A stretch of DNA of 64,000 nt from Lepidodermella squamata (GCA_047495785.1 JBLDXI010000046.1:1178001-1242000); one strand, 5' to 3'. Counted from the first letter of the stretch, positions 22,860 through 33,814 are shown. Translations and numbers: made by a program. Notes: a model not told the origin generated them from the letters alone.

Positions 22860-24388
22860 TTTATAATCCTATTGAGTGCGAAAAATTCATTAGGTCAGTA
22901 AGAGCCAGAACAAGAAAAGCCGCACAAACAGCGCATCATAAGCTGAGAGCTGCTGCGTGCTGCGGCCTCGCCTTTAGGAAGGCAATTATTGATCTTTTGG
23001 ATCTTGGATATTGCATAAGTTTGGCTTTCACAGCTTTTGTGAAACACTGAGACTCACGTGAAAATCACAGCAGAGCATTGCGGATTCTTACCTTCCTTTC
23101 TTTGCTCTTTTCGAAAGACACAAGCCATAAGCCCATCGCGGATCGCGGCATCATTGCCTACTCTGCCGGCGTAAAGGCTTTTGGCTCGGCGCCGAAGATT
23201 TTTGAGCCTCAAGGTCATTTTGTTGTGAAATAATATACTGTGAATTTTTGTGTTATCAGTTGTTTTATCCAAAATTACAATTGTATGTTAGATATTTCAT
23301 AATTCCTCGAAAAAATATCGGGCGCATTCATGCTTCGAGCGCGCTTTTTTTGCCGGTGCGCGCGCTGAAGTACCAAACGCAAGCCAGCCTTGCAGCCCCG
23401 AACTTTTACGGTTGGAATCTTGTTGCCCTTTCCCGTCCGGGCGCATCTGGCGCGCTTCACTGTAACCGTAGCCTGGAACTTGGGCAGGAGGTTGCTGGCG
23501 GCGACCGTTGCCCGTCTGTCTCGGAAACCAAAGGAGCAGGCGCTTTCAGATTTCAGAATGTGTAGGAGCGTCTACCGGTTGACGTTTCTGCGGAGGGCGG
23601 CTGTCAGCTGGGCTGCAAGGCCGTCAAGTTTTTTTCCTTCATTGCTCGTTCTCGGCCTTCAGCCACGCTGTGTTGGCATTTGGCATATGCCTGAACTCAC
23701 AACATTAATTGCACCGATTACGTTGTTCGATGCCGATACTAGTTCGCTCTCGGTGCTCGATCGCGCAGGGTAGCCGTCCTGCAGCTCCTTCTAAGCCGCG
23801 TCGCTGCTGTACGATCGCCAACTGCTCTCGCAGTTCGACGACCTCTCGTGCCATTTCTTCTATCATCGCGTGGTCAGGAGCGCACCCTGCGGTGGCGGGT
23901 GTGCCGCCATTCCCGCTGGCTCATCCGCATGGCAGTCTTGGTGTTGCAGGGGCTTAGATCAGTGCCATTGTTAATGATGAACTATTAATGAACTATTGAA
24001 GGGATTTTCACAAATTTCAACCGCTGCTACTAATGTAACGTAGACGGTTGCTTAATGGCAGAGGACTAGATGTATAACCCAAAGTATTGCTTCTGTTGCG
24101 GGAGTAATTGATAGCGCTGGATGGAGTGCCAATGATCTTTTTCGAGAACCGAAGCGGCTTGAACTGTCTCTTCACCAAATGCGACAAACCGCATTCCCTC
24201 TGTTTTGCACTGTTTCTGTTAACTGACCATACGGATAATGGCTTTGGCTGCGTTGATAACAAGCTGTTAAACCAGATGAAACTCTGTAGTTTGATAGGTT
24301 TTGATCTTCGAAGGCTTAAGGCTTCTTAGCGATTACCAGAATGCCTGATTGTATTGATTGTATATATTTCTTAGGTCTATTACAAACA
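22860..24388. other. Intergenic with GC-rich island at about 23330-23960; no supported gene
   Basis: Most of this interval is unremarkable. From about 23330 to 23960 base composition becomes distinctly GC-rich. On the minus strand there is a short coiled-coil-like frame beginning MAREVVELREQLAIVQQRR. It might be a fragment of a retroelement ORF1/gag, but there is no zinc knuckle, protease or polymerase to confirm it. Confidence 0.35.
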
Positions 24389-24899
24389 ATGAGTGTCAGT
24401 GGTAGCAGTGGGGACGAGCAAGTCTCCCCCTCAACCCCTGTCGGCCAGCAGCATGATGCAGATCGTGGTGAGATGGTAGACGATGCCGAGCAATATGGCG
24501 GTGAGGATACTGACGAGCTCAATGAAAAGCGTCGACTTATTCGAGAAATCCTGGAAATGCAGGCAACTTTAGAAGGTATTCTTTCTTATATCCCTGGCTT
24601 CGTTCTCATATTGTTTTGATTTGCTAGCATTGAGTGGTCGAGTCGACTCTGTTCGGGAAGAAAACTTGCGTCTTCGGTCCGAAAATCAAGTTTTGGGGCA
24701 GTATATTGAAAATCTCATGCAAGCTAGTCAAGTCTTCCAAGCTATTCCCCCGTCGAAAGCTGCCGGCGGAGCATTGCCTGGAAGGTCTAATATGCCACAA
24801 AATCAGCAATCAGCGGGACGTTCGGGTAACAATCGCTCAAACGGAGGTTCTAGCGGCCCTGTTCGTGGCTCAAGAGGCGCCCTAAATGGCTCTAAATAA
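24389..24899 (+). CDS. SCOC: Short coiled-coil protein (SCOC / UNC-69 family)
   Basis: Two exons, 24389-24575 and 24628-24899, 152 residues. The diagnostic core [20 protein letters not shown] continues into [20 protein letters not shown] and [14 protein letters not shown], matching the SCOC coiled coil, which binds ARL1 at the Golgi and FEZ1 and acts in autophagy and axonal transport. The 52-bp intron splits the Ala codon in the middle of the coiled coil (phase 1). The N-terminus is acidic and low complexity; the C-terminus after the coiled coil is Asn/Gly/Ser rich. The ATG is 14 nt downstream of a TTTCTTAG acceptor, chosen over an in-frame upstream ATG at 24341 that would precede that acceptor. 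First gene of a four-gene plus-strand cluster. Confidence 0.93.
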
Positions 24900-25106
24900 C
24901 AGACAATCGCTTATTATTGAATATGATCTATTGTTTCATCGATCTACTGTGTAATAGTCGCATGACTTGATGGCTTATTGTGTTGTCAGCTCTTTTTCAG
25001 TGTGAATTTTTCTTTTATCAATGAAATATAGTTATTTATTGTGTTGTCAATACAGAATGAATCTTTGAATAAGTATTTCAATTTTTATTATTAGGAGTTT
25101 TAATTA

Positions 25107-25310
25107 ATGCTGAATAGCCAATCTCCTGCAGTGCTTTACCGAGCGCTTATGCGGTATAGCAACCAGCTGAAACTAACTGATAAGAAGTTTTTCCGCCAAA
25201 AAGTTCGCTCGAAGTTTGAGCTATCGAAGCAGTACGTCGATGATCAAGATGAATTGAAGCGGTTGTTCGATCTTGGGTGGAAATTGATAGCTAATGCGAA
25301 AGTTTTATAG
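25107..25310 (+). CDS. LYR-motif microprotein, homologue of human MIEF1 microprotein (L0R8F8)
   Basis: Single exon, 67 residues. It contains the LYR tripeptide at residues 10-12 (AVLYRALMRYSNQLKLTDKK) followed by FFRQKVRSKFE and ends LIANAKVL. The whole length aligns with the 70-residue human MIEF1-MP, which is translated from an upstream ORF of the MIEF1 mRNA and, with MALSU1 and mitochondrial acyl carrier protein, docks on the large mitoribosomal subunit during assembly. Here it is a stand-alone gene between SCOC and MRPL22. The ATG is 12 nt after a TTATTATTAG acceptor and its stop is 47 bp before the MRPL22 ATG. LYR proteins bind the acyl-pantetheine arm of mitochondrial ACP. Assignment is by motif and length recognition, not by a database search. 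Confidence 0.8.
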   Translation: MLNSQSPAVLYRALMRYSNQLKLTDKKFFRQKVRSKFELSKQYVDDQDELKRLFDLGWKLIANAKVL

Positions 25311-25357
25311 AGTGCTAAATCAAGTTTTTTTTCACTATTTTAGAGTTGTTTCTAGTC

Positions 25358-26069
25358 ATGTTGGGTCGGCAGTTGTTAATACGTGGCCAGGAGCTACTTG
25401 CTCCGATCTGCTGCGGAAATCTGTTGACCAAAGTTGTGCAAAACCAGCAGGTTCGAAATGCTGGATTCATGCCAAAATTGCCGCGTGGTCTCTTCCGCCA
25501 GTTTCGCCCATCGAAACCGACCGAATTCTTGCGCTATAATGAGGTCGTTTACCCGCCACTAGTCGACGGCCCTCGTCGACCGGCTGAGGTGTGTCACCAA
25601 AGGCCGAATATTAAAGGCAGCCCTGATAAAGCGTGGTACCTTTGCGCTATGATTCGTGGCATGTCGATTGATGAGGCAATCAAACAATTGTCATTCCACA
25701 AGAAGAAAGTGGCGACTGATTTTGTTGAAGTTCTTAAGGAAGCTCAGGTTTTAGTCATTTCTACTTTTTATCGATTTTTTAATGATTCATTGAACGTAGG
25801 AAATGGCTGTGAGAGATTTCAATGTTGAATTCAGGTCGAATATGTGGGTTGAATCGGCGTATCTAGGCAGGGCGCCTAACGTGAAAAGCGTCCGGCGAGG
25901 CGCTCGTGGCCGCGTCTCAATTCTCGAATATCGCTATTTCCATCTGTTCGTCCGGCTCCGAGAGGGCCAACCACCAGCCCGCTACTACCCAGGGCAGCAG
26001 AACGGCTTCGACGCTGCTGCTCGGTTCATCGCCGAAGAACGGTCCCGCTCAATTGATAAAGGACTCTGA
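25358..26069 (+). CDS. MRPL22: Mitochondrial ribosomal protein uL22m
   Basis: Two exons, 25358-25747 and 25800-26069, 219 residues. The uL22 core is clear: KAWYLCAMIRGMSIDEAIKQ, LSFHKKKVATDFVEVLKEAQ, SAYLGRAPNVKSVRRGARGR and YRYFHLFVRLREG. The first 30 or so residues are hydrophobic and basic and probably serve for mitochondrial import. uL22m lines the exit tunnel of the large mitoribosomal subunit. The 52-bp intron is phase 0. The ATG is 14 nt after a TTTTTTTTCACTATTTTAG acceptor that lies within the 47-bp gap behind the LYR microprotein gene. The stop is 91 bp upstream of the CMTR1 ATG. Confidence 0.93.
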
Positions 26070-26104
26070 AAAAAATCATTATTTGTTTAAAAGAGTGCCG
26101 AGTT

Positions 26105-26119
26105 TTAAGGAGGATTTTT
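26105..26119 (+). promoter_or_regulatory. Recurrent motif TTAAGGAGGATTTTT before CMTR1
   Basis: Exact copy of a 15-mer also found at 52219-52233 and 39605-39619. It lies in the intercistronic segment 16 nt before the TTTATTTCTAG acceptor of CMTR1. It resembles a bacterial ribosome binding site by chance only; this is untranslated eukaryotic sequence. Function unknown. Confidence 0.5.
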
Positions 26120-26160
26120 TCAATTTTATTTCTAGATTTTTTAAGTGTGTAATAAGTGTT

Positions 26161-28530
26161 ATGTTGCGTTGGGACGCCGCGCGAAATGAAGTCCAGCCCT
26201 GTGAATTACCGCCCTGGTGGCTCAACAAAGCTGGGTTCGACGGAGCCGAACAGCTGATTGAATTCATCAAATCTTACGATGGACCGAGGAAAACAGATCA
26301 CCAGCTGGTTGAGCCAGACCTGCGTCACTCGATTATTCAGCTGAAAAACGATATTTTCAACGTTGAGGGTGATGAGCAGTCCGGCAGCCCGGAGTTTGGC
26401 GAACCGGGTCGGCCGAGCCGTTCGCCGATTCCTATGGCTGAAAAGGAGCGAATTCGCCGCGCTCGTGCTGCTGTTAACCCGTTTGAACAAATCGGCCGTT
26501 CGGTTTTCATCAACCGAGCTGCTGTTAAGCTGGCGAGTATCGATGCGGCTCTGGGTTTTATTCTGTCTGAAAACAACCCCCAGCAGCGACTCTCTTTCGC
26601 CGATTTATGCGGCGGACCCGGTGGCTTCACCGAGTACATTATCTGGCGTCTTTCCGGTCTAGCCAAAGGCGACTCGCTCAATCCTTCCGACCGCGTTCGT
26701 GGCTTCGGGCTCACACTAAAAGGCCGCCACGATGACTTTCAGCCCGGCCACTGGTGGTCTCTTCAGAAACTCAAGGGCGATCTTCCTTTCCAGGCCATTT
26801 ACGGCCCGCATCCTGATTCGGATGGCGACATTACTGTTGAGGAGAATCGCAGTATTTTTATTGATACTGTCCGATCTGCTGCTCCTAATGGTTGTGGCCT
26901 TGTGCTGGGCGACGGCGGCTTCGACATGTCAGGCCGCGAGGAGAAACAAGAAGTTCTCATTTCCAAACTCCTCGCCTACGAATTCGCCACTGCCCTTCCG
27001 CTGCTTGCTCCTGGTAATAAAAAAATATAATTTCAATGAAATCCTCCTTAATTATTGAATTTTTCCAGGTGGCAATTTTCTGTGTAAATTGTTTGATGTT
27101 GCTTCGCCTGTTACTGCTACTCTTCTTTACGTGCTTTCTACCTTTTTCGAGAAAATGACTATTGTCAAACCAGTCACATCACGCCCGGCTAACGGAGAAC
27201 GGTGAGTGCCATCTTATTTTAGGCTGGGCCGATTTACCTTAATGTGGTGTAACTTTAGAATAAACCATTAATAAAAAAATCAGTCTAAATACAAAAAAGT
27301 TGATATTTTGGGGAAGATACTTAATTTCTGATTTGTCTGCAAATTTCGGCGAATTTTCCCATGTTTTTGGCGGTTTCGAAAAAATGTCTCGGAACCAAAT
27401 TTCAAAATTGTGCACCCAACGGAATTTAAGAAACGTTTTTTAAATGAATCCTGGAAATTTTAACTGGCGTATTTGGAAAGAATATGAGCAATCACTTATT
27501 CAAAATTGAGTTCCGCTTGCGGTCAAGTATTGGTTTGCTAGAAAAGAGGCCCATTTAAACAGTTTTAGCGTTAAGTTGGATAATTGGCGGATAATAATTT
27601 CGAACGCTTTGCATAACAATATATTCTCAAATTCGCTACTGACCCGTGTAATTTCGTAAAAATTATGAAGAGCCTCGGAATAAAAAATACGAAATTTTTT
27701 ATATTCGCAAAAGCAAAAAATGACCCCAAAAATGAACTTAACTTCAGGTGGATGCCCTGCTTGGTTGGCTTAATTGTACGAAAAAGAAAAACACCTTAAA
27801 AAATAACTATTTTTGCGTTTTTCCCTTTCGCAGTTATGTCGTCTGCACCAATTTTTTGGCACCGGACGCTGTTTCGGTCGTCGATGAGATGGTGTCGCTT
27901 TTGACACGTGCTGCTAATGCAATCGACACGGCCGATGCGGACGCCGAGGCCGCCGCGCGCAGTTTCGCCGGCGTCATCCCCGCCGAGTGCTTGCCTCACG
28001 ATTTCATCGTCTTTCTCCAGAATCTCAACAACGAAATCGCCGCGCGTCAGAAAGCCGCCTTAACCGAACTGCTCGCCGAAGCACGTGACCCGACGCGTCT
28101 CAACGCCATGTCGCCGGCTGCCGCGCTCAAAATCGCCAACGAATGCTCAAAGCTGTGGCACCTGCCGCCGGTCTCGCAAACCAGCCCGCCGGGTACGAAC
28201 GGGTCGAGGCCGTCCGGTCTCGGCAGCAACTCGACCCCGCGTCAAAGCGCGATGTTCGACAGTGCTTCGTCCGTTTCGGACTGGCGGGCTCAAAAAGCGA
28301 CGGCTAAACCCACCCCGCCCCAGCCTATCCAACAGTCCTGGCAACGCCCGTCCGGTCTAGCGAATGGCATGCCGTTCTACAACCAGAACAATCAAAATCA
28401 CAACGGCAACGGCGGCGGGTTTTTCTCGAAAAGCACGCCTCCGAATGGCGGCGGCGGCATGTGGAACTCGAAGCCGCGTGGAATCGCCGACTCCGTTTCA
28501 AGCTGGCGCCGTCAGTCACCTGCTCAATGA
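26161..28530 (+). CDS. CMTR1: Cap-specific mRNA (nucleoside-2'-O-)-methyltransferase 1, compact form
   Basis: Three exons, 26161-27013, 27069-27201, 27834-28530, 560 residues. The RrmJ/FtsJ-like domain holds the SAM site DLCGGPGGFTEYIIWR, GFGLTLKG, HPDSDGDIT, the catalytic-aspartate segment GDGGFDMSG, GGNFLCKLFD with the catalytic lysine, and VKPVTSRPANGERYVVC. CMTR1 methylates the ribose of the first transcribed nucleotide next to the cap, in the nucleus. Compared with the usual about 830 residues, this protein lacks the N-terminal G-patch (it starts directly at the PPWWLNKAG segment) and lacks a recognisable guanylyltransferase-like/WW C-terminus; the end is instead Gly/Asn/Ser/Pro rich. 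The ATG follows MRPL22 by 91 bp, 25 nt after a TTTATTTCTAG acceptor, so no missing 5' exon fits between them unless the two transcripts overlap. Confidence 0.92.
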
Positions 28531-29037
28531 ATTGAATGAAAAAACTGAACTTAATTGACAGATCAAATGATGATTTTTCTCCTTCTCTTTTGCTCTCTCG
28601 CGCTGGCACTCGTCATTTGTATTTTTTTTACTCTTTTGCTCATACTCTTTCGTTGATACTTAATTTCGGGCTTTGACAGTCCGTTAAGGTGGCGGTCATA
28701 ATAGCAACCGTTAGAAGCCTCCGCAAACACGGTTCTTTTTTCAACCGTGAGATTTTCTGGTCCTCCCTAATATTTGATTGACGCTAAAACCTTCCACCCA
28801 GACTTCCTATTTACGCATAATGATTATACATATGGTTCTAAATTTGCAGCGATTGATGCAAAATATTTCTTCAGATTTTTTCCCTGATTTATGAGAGCTT
28901 GTATATCAAAACATTTTTTGACGATGCAAACAAAATAAAACTGATTATTTTCTAACAATTTTATTGCGAAAAGTCATGATTACAGTAAATCTGATGATAA
29001 AGTTATAGGTGAAAGAGAAATGCAACAAGCGAGGGCA
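28531..29037. other. Convergent intergenic region between CMTR1 and paralogue D
   Basis: No coding features. AATAAA appears on the plus strand at about 28931, within the A/T-rich downstream part, and may serve CMTR1 polyadenylation. Confidence 0.4.
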
Positions 29038-30279
29038 TCATGCAGTTGATTTGCTAATTTCTTCGACATGGCCAAGTTTGAACACCCTGAACTGGCCAAT
29101 AACGCTTTTCAGTAATTGTCCATCGGGTTTGAATGTGATTGAACCGATTGCAGCTGAAGAACCTCCGGGCTGTTTTAGTTTTTCAAGCGCTTTCACCTTA
29201 AAAATGACAAAAAAGAATAAAGAAACATGCATAAAAAAAATTATCTTACCTCATCGTCACGATCCGAGATCTTTTTGTGCAGCTTAACAATTTCAGGCAG
29301 AGAACAAACAAGGACAGATTTAGATTCCAGAGTTCCGATTTCGGCGCCAATTTCGCGATCAAATTGTGACTTATCCCCCACATTTTTCACCACAACCTTC
29401 AAATGCTCGACCCGCTTTTCGGCGAATGACCGAACTTGTTTCAGCAAAGTTTCTCGCTCCTGATCGATTTGAGTCCTAACAGTCGATTCTAACACGTCGC
29501 AAGCATCTCGAATTTTCGCCTCGATTTGCTGCAAATTTTCCGCGACAATTTTCTGAATTTCTTCAATTTTTCCATCAGCCCCGTTCAGGGCCGATTCAAC
29601 CCGGGTGGGCAGCAACCGGCCTCGTTGAATGATTTCCATTTTCAGGAATTCTGAATGAACAATCTGACAGCGGTCGCAAAATTTCGAATTGCAGTGTTCG
29701 CAATTGACGGCGCTGGCGCTGGTCAAAAAGCTCTGATGCGGGCAGTACTGAAAACTGCTATCACTGGGCTTCGAAAAACTCTGAAATGCGGTGGCCTTCG
29801 CCGAATATTTCTTCAATGCCTCGGCACCACGCTGAAGTTGAATATTCGTTTTAAAATCTGATAAAATGAATTTTTAAGGAGGAATTTTTCCGAATTCCGA
29901 AAAAATTACCGTTGACACCTCCGATGCCCAGGAAACTTTGAGCCCGGCAATCAGGGCAGGTGACTATCTGCTTGTTCGTCTCTCGTTGTGTAACCTGTTG
30001 CAGACAGGGTAGGCAAAAACAATGACCGCAGTTGGGCAGATTTTTCGGGGTATTGTAAGTATCGAGGCAGATACTACAAGTGAACGCCTGAAAGGAAATT
30101 TTTTAAACTTTCATTTTTAGATAATTTTAGTTCCTTACAGCAGTTATATCATCTTCCGCTTTAGAATGAGGCTGAGTATCAATAGAGGGCTGAGGGACCT
30201 TGAAAGTGAAATTGAAAGGAATCGGAACAGCGGGGACAGCTGGTATCGCGCTAGCACCGGCAACAATCGGGCGAGACAT
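29038..30279 (-). CDS. RING / B-box-like zinc / coiled-coil protein with short tail, paralogue D
   Basis: Four exons: 30279-30139, 30087-29910, 29857-29250, 29196-29038, 361 residues. The first exon is Pro-rich and unlike those of A-C. RING: CSICLDTYNTPKNLPNCGHC, then FCLPC and CPDC. The RING exon is 178 nt and ends in phase 1, as in A, B and C. After the conserved KTNIQLQRGAEAL linker comes the second zinc module CPH...CEHC...FCDRC...H and a long coiled coil with SKSVLVCSLPEIVKL. The terminal exon has no ankyrins but a short module (GSITFKPDGQLLKSVIGQFR) related to the tail of paralogue E (SSIVFREDPKLVGNILSRL). The ATG is 18 nt after TTTTATTTAG and 78 bp from the stop of E. Probable ubiquitin ligase (inference). 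Confidence 0.8.
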
Positions 30280-30357
30280 TATAAATTACAAAAAGGCCTA
30301 AATAAAATCGTTCGAAATCACATACAAAAATTGCCTCGATTCATCAAGTACAAATTT

Positions 30358-32004
30358 TCAGTCAGTAATACATCCGAAGTTCATCGATGAAAGACGGCTT
30401 AAAATGTTGCCAACCAACTTGGGATCCTCTCGAAATACGATACTACTCGCAACTGACGTTAGATCAGCATTTTTCATCGATTCAAGATTCGCCACCTTAA
30501 TAAAAAAATTCAGAAAAATATATTAAAAATTAAAAAAATTAACCTCCTCAATACGCTCGGAAATTTTTAGGTATAAGTTTGTTAAATCTTCGAGCTGGCA
30601 ATGCAGGACAGATTTGGAGGCTAATCGGTCCATTTCTTTGAATAATTCCGAGTCCTGCTGACGTTTCGTTCGAACATCATCAGCAGCCGTGACGAACTTG
30701 CTCAGTTGTTTCTCGCTAATCGAGTTGACAACGCCTATCAGCGCGGCGTATTCTCGATCGATCGCCGCTATGATGGCGGCTTTCAGGCCTTCTCGAGCTT
30801 CAACAACTTTCCGCTCGGCCTGCGATCGATTTTCTTCAACGGCATTCGTCACGGCTACGATTTTCTCGTCAAGCTTTTCCAACGCGTTTTCAACACGCTT
30901 TTCAATCTAAAAAATGAAATGAAAGAAAAAACAGCGAAAAAATGATAAGAAAAAATGGGAGATAAGGCAGTGGCAATAAGAAATTACCTCATCTTTTTGC
31001 GAGATAATTTCCAGCTTCATTAGCTCCATGTGTGAAATGAGGCATTTTGAACAGAACCTGCTGTTGCAATGGCCGCATAGCACCGCGCCAGTTGAGCGCG
31101 AATGCGGGCATCTATCCGATAGACTCGGCCGTTTTTCGTCGACTGGCAAAACCGGCGAAGGCGGCTCGGAGACAGGTTTCGTCGGAGCTTGAGCCATTTG
31201 TTTACGCAAAACTTCAGCGCCTCGTTGCAGTTGAATGTTAGTCTTCAGCTCAGCGATGCTAACATGATTGACCGAGCGGCAATCAGGGCAAATAATGCGA
31301 TTGTTAGCACCTTCTCGTAGGGCAGTTCGTTCGATGCACGTTAAGCAGTAACAGTGACCGCAGCTTGGCAAGTTTTTCGGCGTTTTGTATAAATCCAAGC
31401 AGACACTGCACGTGAAAACCTGAAAAAATAGCAAAATTAAAAAATTAACCTGAATTTTGTAAAAAGAAATCCTCCTTAATATTTAAAAGGGACAACTGTG
31501 TTTTCCAATGGTTGAAAATCAGCCTTATAGTTTCAAAAATTTTGTAATTTCAACCAAAGATGGGCAAGGTGATTCCTGAATTTCGAGAAATAAATCGATT
31601 TTACCCGATTTTTAGCAATTTTAAATGATTTAATTAACGTTTAATTTTTGAAGCTCATTTGCATATGCAAGGTGATTTTTGCGTGTTTCAAATTTACAAT
31701 TTTTATGATATTTTTTTACAAAATTTGCACTCACAGTTTCCATTTCTGGCTCGGGATCGGGAAAAATCGCGTTAGCGGGTCGAGCAGTCTCGCGATGCTT
31801 TTCGCTAGGTTTTTCGACTGGCCTGTCGACGTAAAGAAAATCAGCGCGAGACTGAGTGTACCGTCTTCGATTGTTAACATACGCTGGGTTTACGGGACGC
31901 GATCGTTGCGGCGCGAACAGCGTCATTCCTCTGCTCAACTCTTGCTCCTCGCCTGGAACCCTGCGTGCCGTCGACGTTCCAACACCCGGACCAGCAAATA
32001 TCAT
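30358..32004 (-). CDS. RING / B-box-like zinc / coiled-coil protein with short tail, paralogue E
   Basis: Four exons: 32004-31735, 31419-30988, 30906-30544, 30495-30358, all introns phase 0, 400 residues. Exon 1 encodes a 90-residue Arg/Pro-rich N-terminal region unique to this copy (includes RRVPGEEQELSRG and NNRRRYTQSR). Exon 2 fuses RING (CSVCLDLYKTPKNLPSCGHC, YCLTC, CPDC) and the second zinc module (CPH...CGHC...FCSKC...H), the intron between them having been lost relative to D. Exon 3 is a coiled coil with SKSVLHCQLEDLTNLY. The 45-residue terminal exon is related to the tail of D. The ATG is 22 nt after an ACAACTATAG acceptor, 110 bp after the stop of paralogue F. Confidence 0.8.
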
Positions 32005-32114
32005 TACAATTTATCAACAAATGTGTCTATAGTTGTTAGATCGAGTAGATATTTAATGCAAAAACCTCAAAAATTGATTATATAACAATGATGACGATGG
32101 AACGTGCAAAAAAA

Positions 32115-33694
32115 TTATGTAGATTCGTCCAAGTTGTCTTGGGCGCCGTTGTCGATGAGGAAATCTGCCACATCGCTGTCTTCGTCTTGGGACGCTAGAC
32201 GAAGAATGGTTCTTCCTTCAGGTCCCAAAGCGTTGATGTCCGCACCCTTTCCAATCAAGAACTCCAAATTATCGATCCGGCGATTAATCACAGCCATTTT
32301 CAGAGGTCGGAACCAATCACTGGCCCAGTGCTCCCGAGCAGCCTGATTCTTCTCAAAGAAATATTTCAAAATTTCAACATTCGAATTTGCAGCGGCTAAA
32401 TCAAGTGGCGTGTAGCAAAATGGTTCTCGGTCTTCTGCGAAAATGTCCGCTTCCATTTCCTCGACTAAAAATCTGACCAGGTCGATTTTGCCGGATTCGA
32501 CGGCATTGTGCAATAACGTACGATCGAAATCCTCTTCGTCTTCGTGACTCAACAGATCATCTATAACTTGTTTAGATATGTTGGGCCTGGTGAGGTGATG
32601 CTTAACCATCTCAGTATCCCCACCCCTCGCGGCATTATGCAGCTCGAACGGCAGCCGCACTTTCATCTAAAAACATCAAAATTAAAGTTTTTCCGCAATT
32701 TCGAAAAAAATTTACAATTTCTTCCGTTTCAGACGTGTCCTTCCATTCAACTGGTTTGTCTTCGAAAATTAATTCAGCCAATTCATCACAAAGCTCAGAA
32801 TTTGGTTCCACGTCAATAATGCCACCGATGAAACTTCGCTCAAATTGTTCGGCATGTTTGCTGATTTCGTCGGATTTTTTCGAGATCTTCCCATACAAAT
32901 CAGCGATTTCAGTGGTGCACAACTTGGCAACGGGATTCTCGCGTAAAATAGCTACTTGCCGCCTGATTTCGTCCATTTCTAAGCCAGCTGTTGGAGATTT
33001 ATTCTTCAACAAACCCATTTCATTCAGCTTTTTGTAGTAAATCGCGTCAATTGTCTCGAGCAGATTTTCGTACCTTTTATCCAGTATAACAAGCAGGTAC
33101 TCTTCCATTTCTTTTCGATCTCGATCAGCCTTCGCGATGGCTTCGTATCTTCGTTCTTCCAAATAACGCTCTGCCGTTCCGACTCGACCATTATCCCGCC
33201 GTCTATCGTCAATTTTCTCGAGAGTTTTGATAATTTCAGCTTTAAGCAACTCTGAATGAACCTTTTGGCAACTTTCGCAGAATTTCACCCCGCAATGAGG
33301 GCAAGAAGGCGGCGTTTTTGTCAGGAAGACGTGATTGCAATGATCGGACAGCGTCTGAATCCTGGAAGCATCGCCAACTTTTTGAGCATTTTCGAACTCC
33401 TCAATCGCTCTTTGGAGTTGAACATTGGTTTTCAGGGCTCCAATACCACCTGGGCCTAGACGACTCAGCGTATTACAATCAGGGCATTTGACTGATTTGG
33501 CATAGCCAAATCCTTTCAGTAGGCAGTTCGAGCAGAACGAATGCCCACAGGCCGGCAAAACTTTTGGAATCTTGTAGAGACTCGAACACAACTGACATTT
33601 GAAAGCCTGGCGTTTCAGTAGAATAAAAAAATGTAAAAAAATGTTGAAATATTTTTACCGATAACACTGAACTTGATGCAGCAGCTTCAGTCAT
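32115..33694 (-). CDS. RING / B-box-like zinc / coiled-coil / ankyrin protein, paralogue F
   Basis: Three exons: 33694-33659, 33606-32716, 32666-32115, all phase 0, 492 residues. The large middle exon carries RING (CQLC...CGHSFCSNC...CPDC), the KTNVQLQRAIEEF linker, the second zinc module (CNH...CPHC...FCESC...H), the coiled coil and the acidic DTSETEEI linker; three introns present in A and C are gone. The last exon (184 codons) has about four ankyrin-type repeats, for example TPLDLAAANSNVEILKYFFE. The family motif is degenerate here (LCTTEIADLYGK). The ATG is only 10 nt after a TTGATTGATTCTAG acceptor and 120 bp after the stop of the WD40 gene. Likely E3 ligase with ankyrin substrate reader (inference). 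Confidence 0.82.
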
Positions 33695-33814
33695 GATAAG
33701 AACACTAGAATCAATCAATATTTGCACAGAATTTATTTTGCCTTGAATAATCACATTTGAATCATATTCTTTGAATCACATCTCTAACAATTCAATAAAA
33801 CAGTCTTATACATA

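Larger units (their letters stand above)
24389..28530 (+). other. Candidate operon: SCOC, LYR microprotein, MRPL22, CMTR1
   Basis: Four plus-strand genes separated by 207, 47 and 91 bp. Each downstream ATG is preceded at 12-25 nt by an intron-like T-rich AG acceptor. The 47-bp LYR-MRPL22 gap leaves no room for a promoter. Polycistronic transcription with trans-splicing is the simplest explanation (inference). Confidence 0.6.

Noticed and set aside
25107-25747. LYR microprotein and MRPL22 as one spliced fusion protein
   Set aside because: The LYR frame has a full-length natural end at 25310, and MRPL22 has its own ATG with an import-type N-terminus after an acceptor. Two proteins is the simpler reading, though a fused isoform was not excluded.
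26105-26119. AAGGAGG looks like a bacterial Shine-Dalgarno site
   Set aside because: The genes are spliced eukaryotic genes, and the motif lies in introns or gaps at variable distance from starts, often on the opposite strand to the gene.
26363-26714. Open frames on both strands in other phases over CMTR1 exon 1
   Set aside because: Shadows of the well-supported methyltransferase frame.
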